Shown: positions 33,782 to 42,664 of the stretch, piece by piece
How positions within the stretch are numbered: the stretch's first letter is position 1
Layout: every line of letters starts with the position of its first letter
From: Variovorax paradoxus
GTDB lineage: Bacteria; Pseudomonadota; Gammaproteobacteria; Burkholderiales; Burkholderiaceae_C
Reading direction: 5' to 3'
Assembly (NCBI RefSeq): GCF_030815975.1
Contig: NZ_JAUSXL010000002.1
Coordinates: 5,196,501-5,260,500, forward strand
Length of the DNA stretch: 64,000 nt
Made by a program: the position numbers and the translations under genes
Notes under the pieces: generated by a model
Seen by the model: only the letters and a program-made list of their open reading frames with translations
Told to the model about the DNA's origin: nothing
Databases searched by the model: none

Positions 33782-35140
33782 TCACGCCAGTTCCTCCACC
33801 CGCAGCGCCGTGACTTTTCCCGCGACCGAGGGATGCGACTGCAGCGCATGCAGCGCCAGGTCCATCGCGCCCTGCCGCATCGGCTGTGTCAGCACCAGCA
33901 CCTGCGCGCCCATGCCGAGCTGCGCGGCCGCCAGCGCCACCTGCCGCACCGGCACCTGCTGCCCGGTCAGCCAGCCCGACACCGCCTCGATCTGGCTTGC
34001 GGCATGCACGGGTATGCGCAGGTAGTGCGAAGAACACGTTGCGGCACGGGGCAGCACCGGCAGCTCGCCCATCGCATGCGCATGAAACCCGAGGTGCGGC
34101 ACGCGCTGCGCGGCATGGGTGCCGGCCAGCCGCGCCACGTCGACCAGGTCGGCAATCACCGCCGATGCGGTCTGCTCGGAGCCGGCGCCCGCGCCGTAGT
34201 ACATCGTGACGCCGGCCGCATCGCCCTTGACCATGACGCCGTTCATCGATCCGTTCACATGCGCCATCAGGTGCGATGCGGGCACCAGCGCGGGCTGCAC
34301 GCGCAGCTCCATGCCCTCTTCGCTGCGCCGCGCGACGCCCAGCAGCTTGATGCGGTAGCCCAGCTGTTCGGCGCAGGCCACGTCCACCCGCTGCAGCGCC
34401 GTGATGCCTTCCACCTGCACATCGGCCAGGCGTACGGACGTGCCGAACGCATTGGCGGCCAGCAGCGTGAGCTTGTGCGCGGCGTCGATGCCCTCGATGT
34501 CGAAGGCCGGATCGGCCTCGGCATAGCCCAGTGCCTGGGCCTGTGCCAGCGCGGACTCGAAGTCCAGGCCTTCGTCCTGCATCTTGCTCAGGATGAAGTT
34601 GGTGGTGCCGTTGATGATGCCCGCCACCCATTCGATGCGGTTGGCCGTGAGGCCCTCGCGCAGCGCCTTGACGATAGGGATGCTCACCGCCACCGCACCC
34701 TCGTAGGCCACGGCCACGCCATGCCGCCGGGCCGCGGCAAAGATCTCGGCACCATGCACCGCAAGCAAGGCCTTGTTGGCCGTGACCACATGCTTGCCGT
34801 GCGCGATGGCGGCCAGCACCCAATCGCGCGCCGGGCCGGTGCCGCCGGCCACTTCCACCACCACATCGACATCGGGGTGGGTGGCCACGCGCAGCGGCTC
34901 GTCCGTCAATGGAACATTCCCGCCCACGACGCCGGCGGCGCGCTCCAGGTTGCGCGCCGCCACCATCACCAGCTCGATGGGCCGGCCCGCGCGACCCGCG
35001 ATCTCGGCCTGGTTGCGCGCCAGCACCCGGAACGTGCCCGAGCCGACGGTGCCGATGCCGATCATGCCCACGCGCAGCGCGCGAATGGCCGCAGGGCGGC
35101 TGGGCAGGGGTTCGAGTGACTGGACTGGATCGCGGTACAT
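33782..35140 (-). CDS. hom: Homoserine dehydrogenase
   Basis: A 452-residue NAD(P)-dependent enzyme making homoserine from aspartate semialdehyde, at the branch to threonine, isoleucine and methionine. Rossmann motif VGMIGIGTVGSG (about 24-35), catalytic region with TANKALLAVHG, GIINGTTNFIL (about 173-183) and EADPAFDIEGIDAAHKL, then a C-terminal ACT domain for threonine feedback. No thrC or thrB follows: the next gene is convergent. The leader encodes a Thr/Ile-rich peptide and an intrinsic terminator immediately before the ribosome site, so transcription attenuation is expected. Confidence 0.93.
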   Translation of the reverse strand: MYRDPVQSLEPLPSRPAAIRALRVGMIGIGTVGSGTFRVLARNQAEIAGRAGRPIELVMVAARNLERAAGVVGGNVPLTDEPLRVATHPDVDVVVEVAGGTGPARDWVLAAIAHGKHVVTANKALLAVHGAEIFAAARRHGVAVAYEGAVAVSIPIVKALREGLTANRIEWVAGIINGTTNFILSKMQDEGLDFESALAQAQALGYAEADPAFDIEGIDAAHKLTLLAANAFGTSVRLADVQVEGITALQRVDVACAEQLGYRIKLLGVARRSEEGMELRVQPALVPASHLMAHVNGSMNGVMVKGDAAGVTMYYGAGAGSEQTASAVIADLVDVARLAGTHAAQRVPHLGFHAHAMGELPVLPRAATCSSHYLRIPVHAASQIEAVSGWLTGQQVPVRQVALAAAQLGMGAQVLVLTQPMRQGAMDLALHALQSHPSVAGKVTALRVEELA

Positions 35141-35152
35141 GGAAATCTCCGG

Positions 35153-35190
35153 ATGAAAAACAAGAAACCCAGCTGCCAGAGCTGGGTTTC
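35153..35190 (-). terminator. Intrinsic terminator in the hom leader
   Basis: On the minus strand GAAACCCAGCT pairs perfectly with AGCTGGGTTTC (11 bp; + strand arms 35164-35174 and 35180-35190) and is followed by TTGTTTTT, ending 13 bp before the hom ATG. A terminator placed between a leader peptide and the structural gene is the hallmark of attenuation. Confidence 0.8.
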
Positions 35191-35221
35191 ATTCATTCAT
35201 TCGGAGAAGAAGAGCGATACA

Positions 35222-35265
35222 CCAGGTGGCTGCCGAAACGGCCACCTGCGCGTGCTCAGGTGGCC
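35222..35265 (-). promoter_or_regulatory. Competing leader-RNA stems upstream of hom
   Basis: Three segments in order on the minus strand: 1 GGCCACCTG (35257-35265, overlapping the leader's last Ala-Thr-stop codons), 2 CAGGTGGCC (35240-35248), 3 GCCACCTGG (35222-35230). 1:2 forms a perfect 9-bp stem, 2:3 a perfect 8-bp stem, and they are mutually exclusive. A ribosome stalled on the Thr codons would cover 1 and favour 2:3. How 2:3 influences the downstream terminator is not clear from the sequence. Confidence 0.7.
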
Positions 35266-35288
35266 GCGGTGGTAATGGTGGTAATCAT
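35256..35288 (-). CDS. Threonine/isoleucine leader peptide of hom
   Basis: A 10-codon frame, ATG 35288 to TGA 35256, encoding MITTITTAAT: five Thr and two Ile in ten residues. This composition matches the logic of the enterobacterial thrL leader and lies 115 bp before hom, followed by competing stems and a terminator. The upstream frame is open, but the internal ATG is the meaningful start. The Shine-Dalgarno is weak (GGATGGG about 15 bp upstream). Confidence 0.75.
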   Translation of the reverse strand: MITTITTAAT

Positions 35289-35535
35289 TCGTGCAACCAA
35301 TGACCCATCCGCCAGCGCGAAGGCAGGCGGCATCATGCGGGCCATGGAGGCTGCGCAGACGGTGGCGGGGAAGAGATGACACGACATGAAGGTGCGAGTG
35401 TACAAGAGCCCGGCTGGCCGGCCGGGGGACTGCCGTGCCCAACCTGCGGAATTTCGGGGATCACGCCTACAGCGCTGCATCGGCAGCGGGCCTAGGGTTG
35501 TGGACAAAGAACTGCATCACCAGGAGGCAGCAATC

Positions 35536-35940
35536 ATGAAGAATTTCGTCCTAGAGCCCCGCATGCGCTCCAGCATCGGCGGCGCCTTCTACCCCACAGG
35601 CTATTCGATGGTGATGTTTCCAAGCGCGGAAGACGCCAACCGCATCGGTCACAAACTGATCGAAAACGGCGTGAGCGGCGACGAGATCTACCTGCTTCCC
35701 GCGGCAACGATCCTGGAGGAGATCTCACCCACCGTGAGGGAAGCCGACGAGCCGCTGCCGTCGGCCGGAACCGACGCGGCCACTGTGCGCGCCTACACCA
35801 AGCTCGCGCGCGAAGGCCATACCGGCCTTCTGATCAGGACCAAGAACGAAGAAGCAGCCAACCACCTGATGGAGGTGGTGCGCACCGTGCCCTATTCGAT
35901 CGCGCAGCGCTATCGCACGCTGGTCATCGAAGACCTCTGA
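35536..35940 (+). CDS. Conserved small protein of unknown function
   Basis: A 134-residue soluble protein starting at ATG 35536, eight bases after a strong AGGAGG (35522-35527). No signal peptide or membrane segment. FYPTGYSMVMFPSAEDANRIG and AREGHTGLLIRTKNEEAANHL suggest two alpha/beta (ferredoxin-like) half-repeats, as in small stress-related proteins of Burkholderiales. I do not recognise a family with known function. Divergent from hom and convergent with the antiporter gene. Confidence 0.7.
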   Translation: MKNFVLEPRMRSSIGGAFYPTGYSMVMFPSAEDANRIGHKLIENGVSGDEIYLLPAATILEEISPTVREADEPLPSAGTDAATVRAYTKLAREGHTGLLIRTKNEEAANHLMEVVRTVPYSIAQRYRTLVIEDL

Positions 35941-35953
35941 AACTCCCTTGGAC

Positions 35954-37657
35954 TCAGGCGGCAGCCGCTGCTGCGCGCCGCACCACGTCGCGCGCCATGG
36001 CCTGCGCGAGTTCCTGTTCGCCCAGGAAGACCGTGGCGGCCATCTCTCGCGTCAGCAGCTGCGCTTCCTCCTCGTTGTGGCTGCGGATCACGGTTTCGAT
36101 GGCCGGGTTGAGGGTGCGGGCGGTCTCCATCATCTGGCGCACGTTCATGGCGTCCGGGATGGCCACCACCAATACCCGGGCACGCGCGATGTGCGCCTGG
36201 ATCAGCACGGCCGGTTCCGCCGCGTCGCCCCATACCGCCGCTACGCCGGCCTCGCGCAGTTTTTCCACCAGTTCGCGGTTGTGCTCCGCCACCACGTAGG
36301 GAATGTCGTGCGCCTCCAGCTCCGACGCAATGCGGCGCCCGACGCGGCCGTAGCCCACGAGCACCACCTGGCTGGAGAGATACCTGGCCTCGGTGGTGGT
36401 CGGCAATTCGGCCAGCGGATGGTCGTGCGATTCGAGGCCACGCGCCAGGGAGACACGGCCATGCAGCCATTTCTGCAGCGGCGCGATCAGGCTGAACCAC
36501 AGCGGATTGGTGGCGATGGAAATCAGCGCGCCGGCCAGGATGAGGCTCTGCCCTTCCACCGGCAGCAGGCCGAGCGACACGCCAAGCCCCGCAAGAATGA
36601 AAGAGAACTCCCCGATCTGCGCGAGGCTGGCGCTCACCGTGAGCGCCGTGCCCAATGGATAGCGGAACGCCAGCACCAGCGCGCAGGCGGCAATCGACTT
36701 GCCCAGCACGATCACGCCCACCACCGCCAGCACTTGCAGCGGCCGCTCGACGAGCACCGAGGGATCGAAGAGCATGCCCACCGACACGAAGAACAGCACC
36801 GCGAAGGCATCGCGCAGGGGCAGCGACTCCTGCGCCGCGCGGTGGCTGAATTCCGATTCGCGCATCACCATGCCCGCGAAAAAAGCGCCCAGCGCGAACG
36901 ACACGCCGAACAGCGCCGCCGAGGCAAAGGCGATGCTGACCGCGGCCGCGATCACGCACAGCGTGAACAGCTCGCGCGAGCCGGTGCGCGTGACCTGCCA
37001 GAGAATCCACGGAAACGCGCGCCGCCCCACCACCAGCATCAGCGCCACGAACCCGCCCACCTGCAGCAGCGTGACGCCGAGCGTCTGCCACAGCGGATCG
37101 GCGGGGTTGGCTGAAGTGTCGGCATGGCCGCCCAGAGCGCCTGCGAGCGGCGGCATCAGCACCAGGACCAGCACCATGGCCAGGTCCTCGACCACCAGCC
37201 AGCCGACCGCAATGCGCCCGGTGAACGAATCGAGAATGCCCAGGTTCTCGAGCGCCCGCAGCAGCACGACCGTGCTCGCCACCGACAGCGCCAGCCCGAA
37301 GACCAGCGCCTCGCCCCACTGCCAGCCCCACCAGAGCGCCAGCGCACCGCCCAGCAGCGTGGCCACCGCGATCTGCGCCAGTGCACCCGGCAGCGCGATC
37401 TTGCGCACCGCCAGCAGATCGTCGAGCGAAAAATGCAGCCCCACGCCGAACATCAGCAGCATCACGCCGATTTCGGCCAGCTGCGCAGCGATGCCCGCGT
37501 CGGCCACGAAGCCCGGCGTGAAGGGCCCGATGATCACGCCCGCGAGCAGGTAGCCCACCAGGGCCGGCAGCCGCAGCCGCAGCGCCAGGAAACCGAACAC
37601 GAGCGCCAGCCCCAGGCCAGCGGCAATGGTGTTGATCAGGGAAACGCTGTGGGGCAT
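35954..37657 (-). CDS. CPA2 cation:proton antiporter with RCK domain (YbaL/KefB type)
   Basis: A 567-residue inner-membrane protein: about 12 hydrophobic segments in residues 8-390, including the CPA2 core (SVASTVVLLRAL, ALGAFFAGMVMRESEF), then a cytosolic TrkA-N/RCK domain with the nucleotide-binding VVLVGYGRVGRRIASEL (about 419-435). It would exchange K+ or Na+ for H+ under nucleotide or thiol control. It is shorter than KefC and lacks a neighbouring KefG-type ancillary subunit, so the YbaL subgroup fits best. Confidence 0.87.
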   Translation of the reverse strand: MPHSVSLINTIAAGLGLALVFGFLALRLRLPALVGYLLAGVIIGPFTPGFVADAGIAAQLAEIGVMLLMFGVGLHFSLDDLLAVRKIALPGALAQIAVATLLGGALALWWGWQWGEALVFGLALSVASTVVLLRALENLGILDSFTGRIAVGWLVVEDLAMVLVLVLMPPLAGALGGHADTSANPADPLWQTLGVTLLQVGGFVALMLVVGRRAFPWILWQVTRTGSRELFTLCVIAAAVSIAFASAALFGVSFALGAFFAGMVMRESEFSHRAAQESLPLRDAFAVLFFVSVGMLFDPSVLVERPLQVLAVVGVIVLGKSIAACALVLAFRYPLGTALTVSASLAQIGEFSFILAGLGVSLGLLPVEGQSLILAGALISIATNPLWFSLIAPLQKWLHGRVSLARGLESHDHPLAELPTTTEARYLSSQVVLVGYGRVGRRIASELEAHDIPYVVAEHNRELVEKLREAGVAAVWGDAAEPAVLIQAHIARARVLVVAIPDAMNVRQMMETARTLNPAIETVIRSHNEEEAQLLTREMAATVFLGEQELAQAMARDVVRRAAAAAA

Positions 37658-37704
37658 CGCTCCATTTTGCAGGAACGATGCGCCCCTCTTCCTTCACACG
37701 GACA

Positions 37705-39048
37705 TCAATCGGCCATCTTGCTGGTTCGGGCGCCTTCGAGCACTTCGGGTTCCTGCGCCTCCACCCAGTTCTCGTTGTTGAGCCCGGCCTGCAGCCGTTC
37801 GGTGTCGAGCTCGTTGGTCCACTTGGCCACCACGATGGTGGCCACGCCGTTGCCGATCAGGTTGGTCAGCGCGCGCGCCTCCGACATGAAGCGGTCGATG
37901 CCCAGGATCAGCGCCAGGCCCGCCACAGGCACGTGGCCCACGGCCGAGAGCGTGGCGGCCAGCACGATGAAGCCGCTGCCCGTGACACCCGCCGCGCCCT
38001 TCGACGTGAGCAGCAGCACGGCCAGCAGCGTGATCTCCTGCATCAGCGTCATCGGCGTGTTGGTGGCCTGCGCAATGAACACGGCCGCCATCGTCAGGTA
38101 GATGGAGGTGCCGTCCAGGTTAAACGAGTAGCCGGTGGGAATCACCAGGCCCACGCAGGCCTTGTTGGCGCCCAGGTTCTCCATCTTCTCCATCATGCGC
38201 GGCAGCACCGACTCGGAGGACGAGGTGCCCAGCACGATCAGCAGTTCTTCCTTGATGTACTTGATGAACTTCCAGATGCTGAAGCCATGAAAGCGCGCAA
38301 TGAGCCCCAGCACCACGAAGATGAACAGCAGGCAGGTCAGGTAGAACGTGCCCATCAGCTTGCCGAGCGAGAACAGGCTGCCCAGCCCGTACTTGCCGAT
38401 GGTGAACGCCATCGCGCCGAAGGCGCCGATGGGCGCCAGCTTCATGATGTAGCCCACGATCACGAACAGCACGTGCGAGCCCTTCTCGATCATGTCGAAC
38501 ACCAGCGTGCCGCGCCCGCCGAAGCGGTGCAGCGCAAAGCCGAACAGCACCGCGATCAGCAGCACCTGCAGGATCTCCCCCTTGGCGAAGGCATCGACCA
38601 GCGTGCTGGGTATGACGTTGAGCAGGAAGTCGACCGTGCCGGTCATCTTGCCCGGGCCGGTGTAGGACGCAAGCGCCTTGGTGTCGAGCGTGGACGGGTC
38701 GATGTTCATGCCCGCGCCGGGCTTCAGCAGGTTGACCAGCAAGAGGCCGACCACCAGCGCGATGCTGCTCACGATCTCGAAGTACAGGAGCGCCAGGCCC
38801 CCGGTCTTGCCGACCTTCTTCATGTCTTCCATGCCGGCGATGCCGACCACCACCGTGCAGAAGATGATCGGCGCGATGATCATCTTGATGAGCTTGATGA
38901 AGCCGTCGCCCAGCGGCTTCATCGCCTCGCCCAGCGCGGGATAGAAATGGCCGAGCAGCACGCCGATGATCACCGCCGTGATCACCTGCACGTAAAGGGA
39001 GCGGTAGAGAGGGAGCTTTCTGGTGGGTGTGATTGTTGTGTCTGCCAT
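37705..39048 (-). CDS. dctA: C4-dicarboxylate:cation symporter DctA
   Basis: A 447-residue DAACS-family transporter importing succinate, fumarate and malate with protons or sodium. Family motifs: the serine-rich loop [14 protein letters not shown], the substrate-binding [14 protein letters not shown], and [20 protein letters not shown]. Start ATG 39048 has GGAGG 5-9 bp upstream; the frame is open to 39114. Isolated from its usual DctBD sensor pair. I looked for a -24/-12 promoter in its 76-bp upstream gap and found none. Confidence 0.94.
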   Translation of the reverse strand: MADTTITPTRKLPLYRSLYVQVITAVIIGVLLGHFYPALGEAMKPLGDGFIKLIKMIIAPIIFCTVVVGIAGMEDMKKVGKTGGLALLYFEIVSSIALVVGLLLVNLLKPGAGMNIDPSTLDTKALASYTGPGKMTGTVDFLLNVIPSTLVDAFAKGEILQVLLIAVLFGFALHRFGGRGTLVFDMIEKGSHVLFVIVGYIMKLAPIGAFGAMAFTIGKYGLGSLFSLGKLMGTFYLTCLLFIFVVLGLIARFHGFSIWKFIKYIKEELLIVLGTSSSESVLPRMMEKMENLGANKACVGLVIPTGYSFNLDGTSIYLTMAAVFIAQATNTPMTLMQEITLLAVLLLTSKGAAGVTGSGFIVLAATLSAVGHVPVAGLALILGIDRFMSEARALTNLIGNGVATIVVAKWTNELDTERLQAGLNNENWVEAQEPEVLEGARTSKMAD

Positions 39049-39124
39049 GTTGCCTCCGGAGGGGTTGGAAACTGTAGAGCCGATTCGGCCACTTTCCATT
39101 CGTAAAAGCCACACCGCCCCAATG

Positions 39125-39150
39125 AAAAGACCCGCCGAGGCGGGTCTTTT
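39125..39150 (-). terminator. Intrinsic terminator after phaB
   Basis: AAAAGACCCGCC (39125-39136) and GGCGGGTCTTTT (39139-39150) form a perfect 12-bp stem; with A and T runs built into the arms it can act in both directions. It lies 23 bp past the acetoacetyl-CoA reductase stop, separating it from dctA. Confidence 0.85.
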
Positions 39151-39173
39151 CGATCAGGTGCCGGTCAGCATGA

Positions 39174-39911
39174 TCAGTGCATGTGCAGGCCGCCGTTGAC
39201 CGAGAAGTCGGCCCCGGTGCTGTAGCCGCCCTCGTCCGTGGCGAGCCACGCGATGATGGAGGCAATTTCGCTCGGCTCGCCCAGGCGCTTGACCGGGATG
39301 GTGGCCACGATCTTGTCGAGCACTTCCTGGCGGATGGCCTTGACCATGTCGGTGCCGATGTAGCCCGGGCTCACGGTGTTGACCGTGACGCCCTTGTTCG
39401 CCAGCTCCTGCGCCAGCGCCATCGTGAAGCCATGCATGCCGGCCTTGGCCGCCGAGTAGTTGGTCTGCCCCGCCTGGCCCTTGGCGCCGTTGACCGAGCT
39501 GATGTTGATGATGCGGCCCCAGCCCTTCTCGACCATGTCGCTCACCACCTGCTTGGTGACGTTGAACATGCTGTTGAGGTTGGTCTCTATGACCGCGCTC
39601 CAGTCTTCGGGCGTCATCTTCAGGAACATGCGGTCCCGCGTGATGCCGGCGTTGTTGACCAGCACATCGATGGGGCCATGCGCTGCCTTGGCGGCGGAAA
39701 AAGCCTCGACGGTGGATTGCCAGTCGCCGACATTGCCGACCGAGGCGTGGAACTCGAAGCCCAGGGCCTTCTGCTCGGCCAGCCATTTGGCATGGTCGCG
39801 CGTGGGGCCGCAGCCTGCAACGACGGTGAAGCCGTCCTTGTGAAGGCGCTGGCAGATGGCTGTTCCGATGCCACCCATGCCTCCGGTGACATATGCAACT
39901 TTCTTGCTCAT
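39174..39911 (-). CDS. phaB: Acetoacetyl-CoA reductase
   Basis: A 245-residue short-chain dehydrogenase using NADPH to make (R)-3-hydroxybutyryl-CoA for PHB synthesis. Cofactor motif VTGGMGGIGTAI (8-19), NNAG (86-89), and catalytic Ser about 138-139, Tyr 152 (NYSAAKAG) and Lys 156. GAKGQAGQTNYSAAKAG is characteristic of PhaB rather than general FabG. phaC and phaA lie about 8 kb away (48.2-51.2 kb). Start ATG 39911; the frame is open to 40085. Confidence 0.93.
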   Translation of the reverse strand: MSKKVAYVTGGMGGIGTAICQRLHKDGFTVVAGCGPTRDHAKWLAEQKALGFEFHASVGNVGDWQSTVEAFSAAKAAHGPIDVLVNNAGITRDRMFLKMTPEDWSAVIETNLNSMFNVTKQVVSDMVEKGWGRIINISSVNGAKGQAGQTNYSAAKAGMHGFTMALAQELANKGVTVNTVSPGYIGTDMVKAIRQEVLDKIVATIPVKRLGEPSEIASIIAWLATDEGGYSTGADFSVNGGLHMH

Positions 39912-40114
39912 GAAATTTTCCCTTGATGTGTATGTAGCAAAAGCAAAAGCCTGAACGGCCGCCTTCACTCTAGCGAGTTTCAAGCCGTCGAACTCTGAGG
40001 AAAACACTGAGCCGAGCTTGCAACCAGCTGTCACGATGCGGCCGCATGTGCAACCATATTGCATGAGTTCGCGCCCCCCGCGCACACCCCTTTGCTTGCA
40101 AGGAGTTCGAAAGT

Positions 40115-40747
40115 ATGAATTTCGGAATCGTCATATTTCCGGAGGTCGAGGAACTCGATTTCGTCGGCCCCTGGGAAATGCTCACCCTGTGGAGCAAGCT
40201 CGCCGCCGGCCCCGCGAACTGCCTGATCGTCGCCCAGGCGCGCGAGCCGGTGGTCTGCGCCAAGGGCCTGTCGGTCAATCCGCATGTGTCTTTTGCCGAC
40301 TGCCCGCCGCTCGACTACCTGCTCGTGCCGGGCGGCATGGGCACGCGCCGCGAGGTCGACAACCCCGAGATGGTGCGGTTCCTGGCCGCGCAGGCGCCCG
40401 GCTGCAAGGCGCTGCTGTCGGTGTGCACGGGGGCTTTCGTGCTCCACGCGGCCGGGCTGCTCTCCGGCAAAACCGCCACCACCCACTGGGCCTCGCTCGA
40501 CCGGCTGCGCGCACTCGGCGATGTCGAGGTGGTCGAGCGGCGCTTCGTGCAGGACGGCAACGTCTGGACCTCGGCCGGCGTCTCGGCCGGCACCGACCTG
40601 ATGCTTGCCTTCATCGCACACGCGGCGGGCGAGGAAGCCGCCGCTCGGGTGCAACTGCAGGCCGAGTACTACCCGGCGAACACGGTGTACGGCAGCGCGG
40701 CCAGCCATGAGCGGGCGCCGGCGTACGTGCGGCGTTCCGATGTCTGA
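40115..40747 (+). CDS. DJ-1/PfpI-family protein (isonitrile hydratase-like)
   Basis: A 210-residue class I glutamine amidotransferase-like fold with the nucleophile elbow SVCTGAFVL (Cys about 104) and the acid residue early (EVEELDFVGPWE), both typical of isonitrile hydratase InhA and related enzymes. It lacks the AraC DNA-binding domain present in GlxA-type regulators. Cytoplasmic. Its 3' end overlaps the CinA-like gene by 8 bp. Confidence 0.85.
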   Translation: MNFGIVIFPEVEELDFVGPWEMLTLWSKLAAGPANCLIVAQAREPVVCAKGLSVNPHVSFADCPPLDYLLVPGGMGTRREVDNPEMVRFLAAQAPGCKALLSVCTGAFVLHAAGLLSGKTATTHWASLDRLRALGDVEVVERRFVQDGNVWTSAGVSAGTDLMLAFIAHAAGEEAAARVQLQAEYYPANTVYGSAASHERAPAYVRRSDV

Positions 40748-41258
40748 CAGCGCCGGCCTCGAGCCGCTTCCCGTGCTGGCCGCCCGTGTGGGCGCCATCC
40801 TTCGCGAGCGGCGCCAGACGGTGGCGGTGGCCGAATCCTCGGCCGGCGGACTGGTGTCGGCCGCCCTGCTCGCCATCCCGGGTGCTTCGGCTTTCTTCCT
40901 CGGCGGCGCGGTCGTCTATTCGCGCCGGGCCGGAAAAGCGCTGCTGGGGCTGACGGCCGAAGACATGGCCGGCATGCGCGCCGAAACCGAACCCTACGCC
41001 AGGTTCATCGCGGGCCGGATCCGCGACAGCCACCGCGCCACCTGGGGACTTGCCGAGAGCGGCGCGGCCGGCCCTTCCGGCAGCCCGTATGGCGACGCGC
41101 CGGGGCATGTGTGCGTGGCCATCGCCGGAGCGGCCGCGGCAAGCAGGACGATCGAAACCGCCGACCCGGACCGCGTGTCGAACATGGACGTGTTTGCGCG
41201 GCAGCTGCTCCTGCTGTTCCACGAGACGCTGCGGGCCCATTCAGGAACACCTGGCTGA
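40740..41258 (+). CDS. pncC: CinA C-terminal domain protein (NMN deamidase-type)
   Basis: A 172-residue stand-alone CinA-C domain, which hydrolyses nicotinamide mononucleotide to nicotinate mononucleotide in pyridine nucleotide recycling. VAVAESSAGGLVSAALLAIPGAS (about 29-51) and AESGAAGPSG are the conserved active-site loops. Start ATG 40740 overlaps the preceding gene by 8 bp; the frame is open to 40605. Confidence 0.82.
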   Translation: MSDSAGLEPLPVLAARVGAILRERRQTVAVAESSAGGLVSAALLAIPGASAFFLGGAVVYSRRAGKALLGLTAEDMAGMRAETEPYARFIAGRIRDSHRATWGLAESGAAGPSGSPYGDAPGHVCVAIAGAAAASRTIETADPDRVSNMDVFARQLLLLFHETLRAHSGTPG

Positions 41259-41272
41259 ACAACGAGGTGCCA

Positions 41273-41521
41273 ATGAAGAAACCGACCACGCAACCTCATG
41301 TGCAGTACCACAAGGACGGCAGCGTCTGGGCGCGTGGGCAGAAGACGCCCGAGGGTGTCTTGACGGGCTATTGGGAATGGTTCCGCAGCGACGGAACCCG
41401 GATGCGCTCCGGCCATTTCGAGAACGGCGAACAGATCGGCGAATGGACGACGTACGACAAGGAAGGCGCTGTGTACAAGGTCACGCGCATGAAGCCGAAG
41501 AAGCCGCCGACCGGCGCTTGA
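41273..41521 (+). CDS. Small MORN-repeat-like protein
   Basis: An 82-residue basic protein with two MORN-variant repeats: GVLTGYWEWFRSDGTRMRSGHF and NGEQIGEWTTYDKEGAVYKV (aromatic-Gly-x2-x-Trp pattern). It begins 14 bp after the CinA-like gene with an AACGAGGTG ribosome site. Such proteins are small and poorly characterised; here it is the third gene of a short transcript. Function unknown. Confidence 0.7.
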   Translation: MKKPTTQPHVQYHKDGSVWARGQKTPEGVLTGYWEWFRSDGTRMRSGHFENGEQIGEWTTYDKEGAVYKVTRMKPKKPPTGA

Positions 41522-41610
41522 GCATCTGTCCGCGGCCGGCGTGTCTGGTCAGCGGTTCCGGCCCGCCGTGGACCAGGGAGCCCAGGCGGACCGAGGATCG
41601 CTCACCTGTA

Positions 41611-42615
41611 TTAATCCGCCTGCACCCCCGCAGCCCGGATCACCTTGCCCCACTTCTCGGTCTCGGCCGCCAGGTGGGTGCGCAGGGCTTCGGGCGTCAC
41701 CTTGTCCATCGGCACGGCCTCGGTGCTCAGTTCGGCGAAGCGGTGCTTGACCATGTCGTCCTGCAGCGCGGCGCGCAGGGCCGTGTTGAGCTTCTCCATC
41801 ACGGACGGCGGCGTGCCCTTGGGGGCGTAGATGCCGTGCCACACCTTCACGTCGAAACCCTTCAGGCCCTGCTCGTCGAGCGTGGGGATGTTGGGCATGC
41901 TGGACAGCCGCCTGGGCGTGGTCACGCCGAACACCTTGACGCGGTTGCCGTCCTTGATGACCGGCGCGGTCTGCGTGGTCTGGTCGCACAGCAGGTCGAC
42001 CTGCCCGCCCATCAGGTCGTTGAGCGCCGGGCCGGCGCCCTTGTAGGGCACGGTGGTGAGCTGCACGCCGATCTGGTGCGCAAGGAGCATGCCGCACAGC
42101 TGCGACACCGCGCCGATGCCGGCGTTGGCGAGCGTCACCTTGTCCTTGTTCGTCTTCACGTAGGCCAGCAGTTCCTGGAAGTTGTTGGCCGGAAAATCCT
42201 TGCGCGAGAGCAAGGTCATGGGCACGTCCATCACCTGGCCCACGTACTCGAAATCCTTCAGCGGGTCGTAGTTGAGCTTCTTGTAGAGCGCGGGCGCGGT
42301 GGCCATGCCCATGTGGTGGATCAGGATGGTGTAGCCGTTGGGCGCCGCCTTGGCCACGCGCCCGGGTGCAATGGTGCCGCCGGCGCCCACGGTGTTCTCG
42401 ACGATCACAGTCTGACCGAGCGACTTGCCCATGGGAATCGCGAGCATGCGTGCGACCACGTCGGTGGGGCCGCCGGCCGAGTACGGCACGACCATGGTGA
42501 CGGGCTTTTCCGGCCAGGGCGCCTGCGCGGCGGCCGGCGATTGCGCGGCCAGCAGGCCTGCGCCCAGCGATGCGGCCATCAGGGTGCGCGCTTTCCAGTT
42601 CTTCTTCAGATTCAC
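41611..42615 (-). CDS. Bug-family tripartite tricarboxylate receptor
   Basis: A 334-residue exported receptor starting at GTG 42615 with an AGGAGA ribosome site; signal peptide VNLKKNWKARTLMAASLGAG... cleaved near AAAQAP. Family marks: VVPYSAGGPTDVVARM, VIVENTVGAGG, TVPYKGAGPALNDLMGG. It ends the probable itaconate/citramalyl-CoA operon (49 bp after the lyase), which thus has a Bug at each end. Confidence 0.87.
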   Translation of the reverse strand: MNLKKNWKARTLMAASLGAGLLAAQSPAAAQAPWPEKPVTMVVPYSAGGPTDVVARMLAIPMGKSLGQTVIVENTVGAGGTIAPGRVAKAAPNGYTILIHHMGMATAPALYKKLNYDPLKDFEYVGQVMDVPMTLLSRKDFPANNFQELLAYVKTNKDKVTLANAGIGAVSQLCGMLLAHQIGVQLTTVPYKGAGPALNDLMGGQVDLLCDQTTQTAPVIKDGNRVKVFGVTTPRRLSSMPNIPTLDEQGLKGFDVKVWHGIYAPKGTPPSVMEKLNTALRAALQDDMVKHRFAELSTEAVPMDKVTPEALRTHLAAETEKWGKVIRAAGVQAD

Positions 42616-42664
42616 TTGCTTGTCTCCTGGGTTGTTGGATGTCTGTCTTGTTCTGCGTCTCCGC

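Noticed and set aside
39049..39124. Sigma-54 promoter before dctA
   Set aside because: GG and GC pairs are present but not at the required 12-bp distance.
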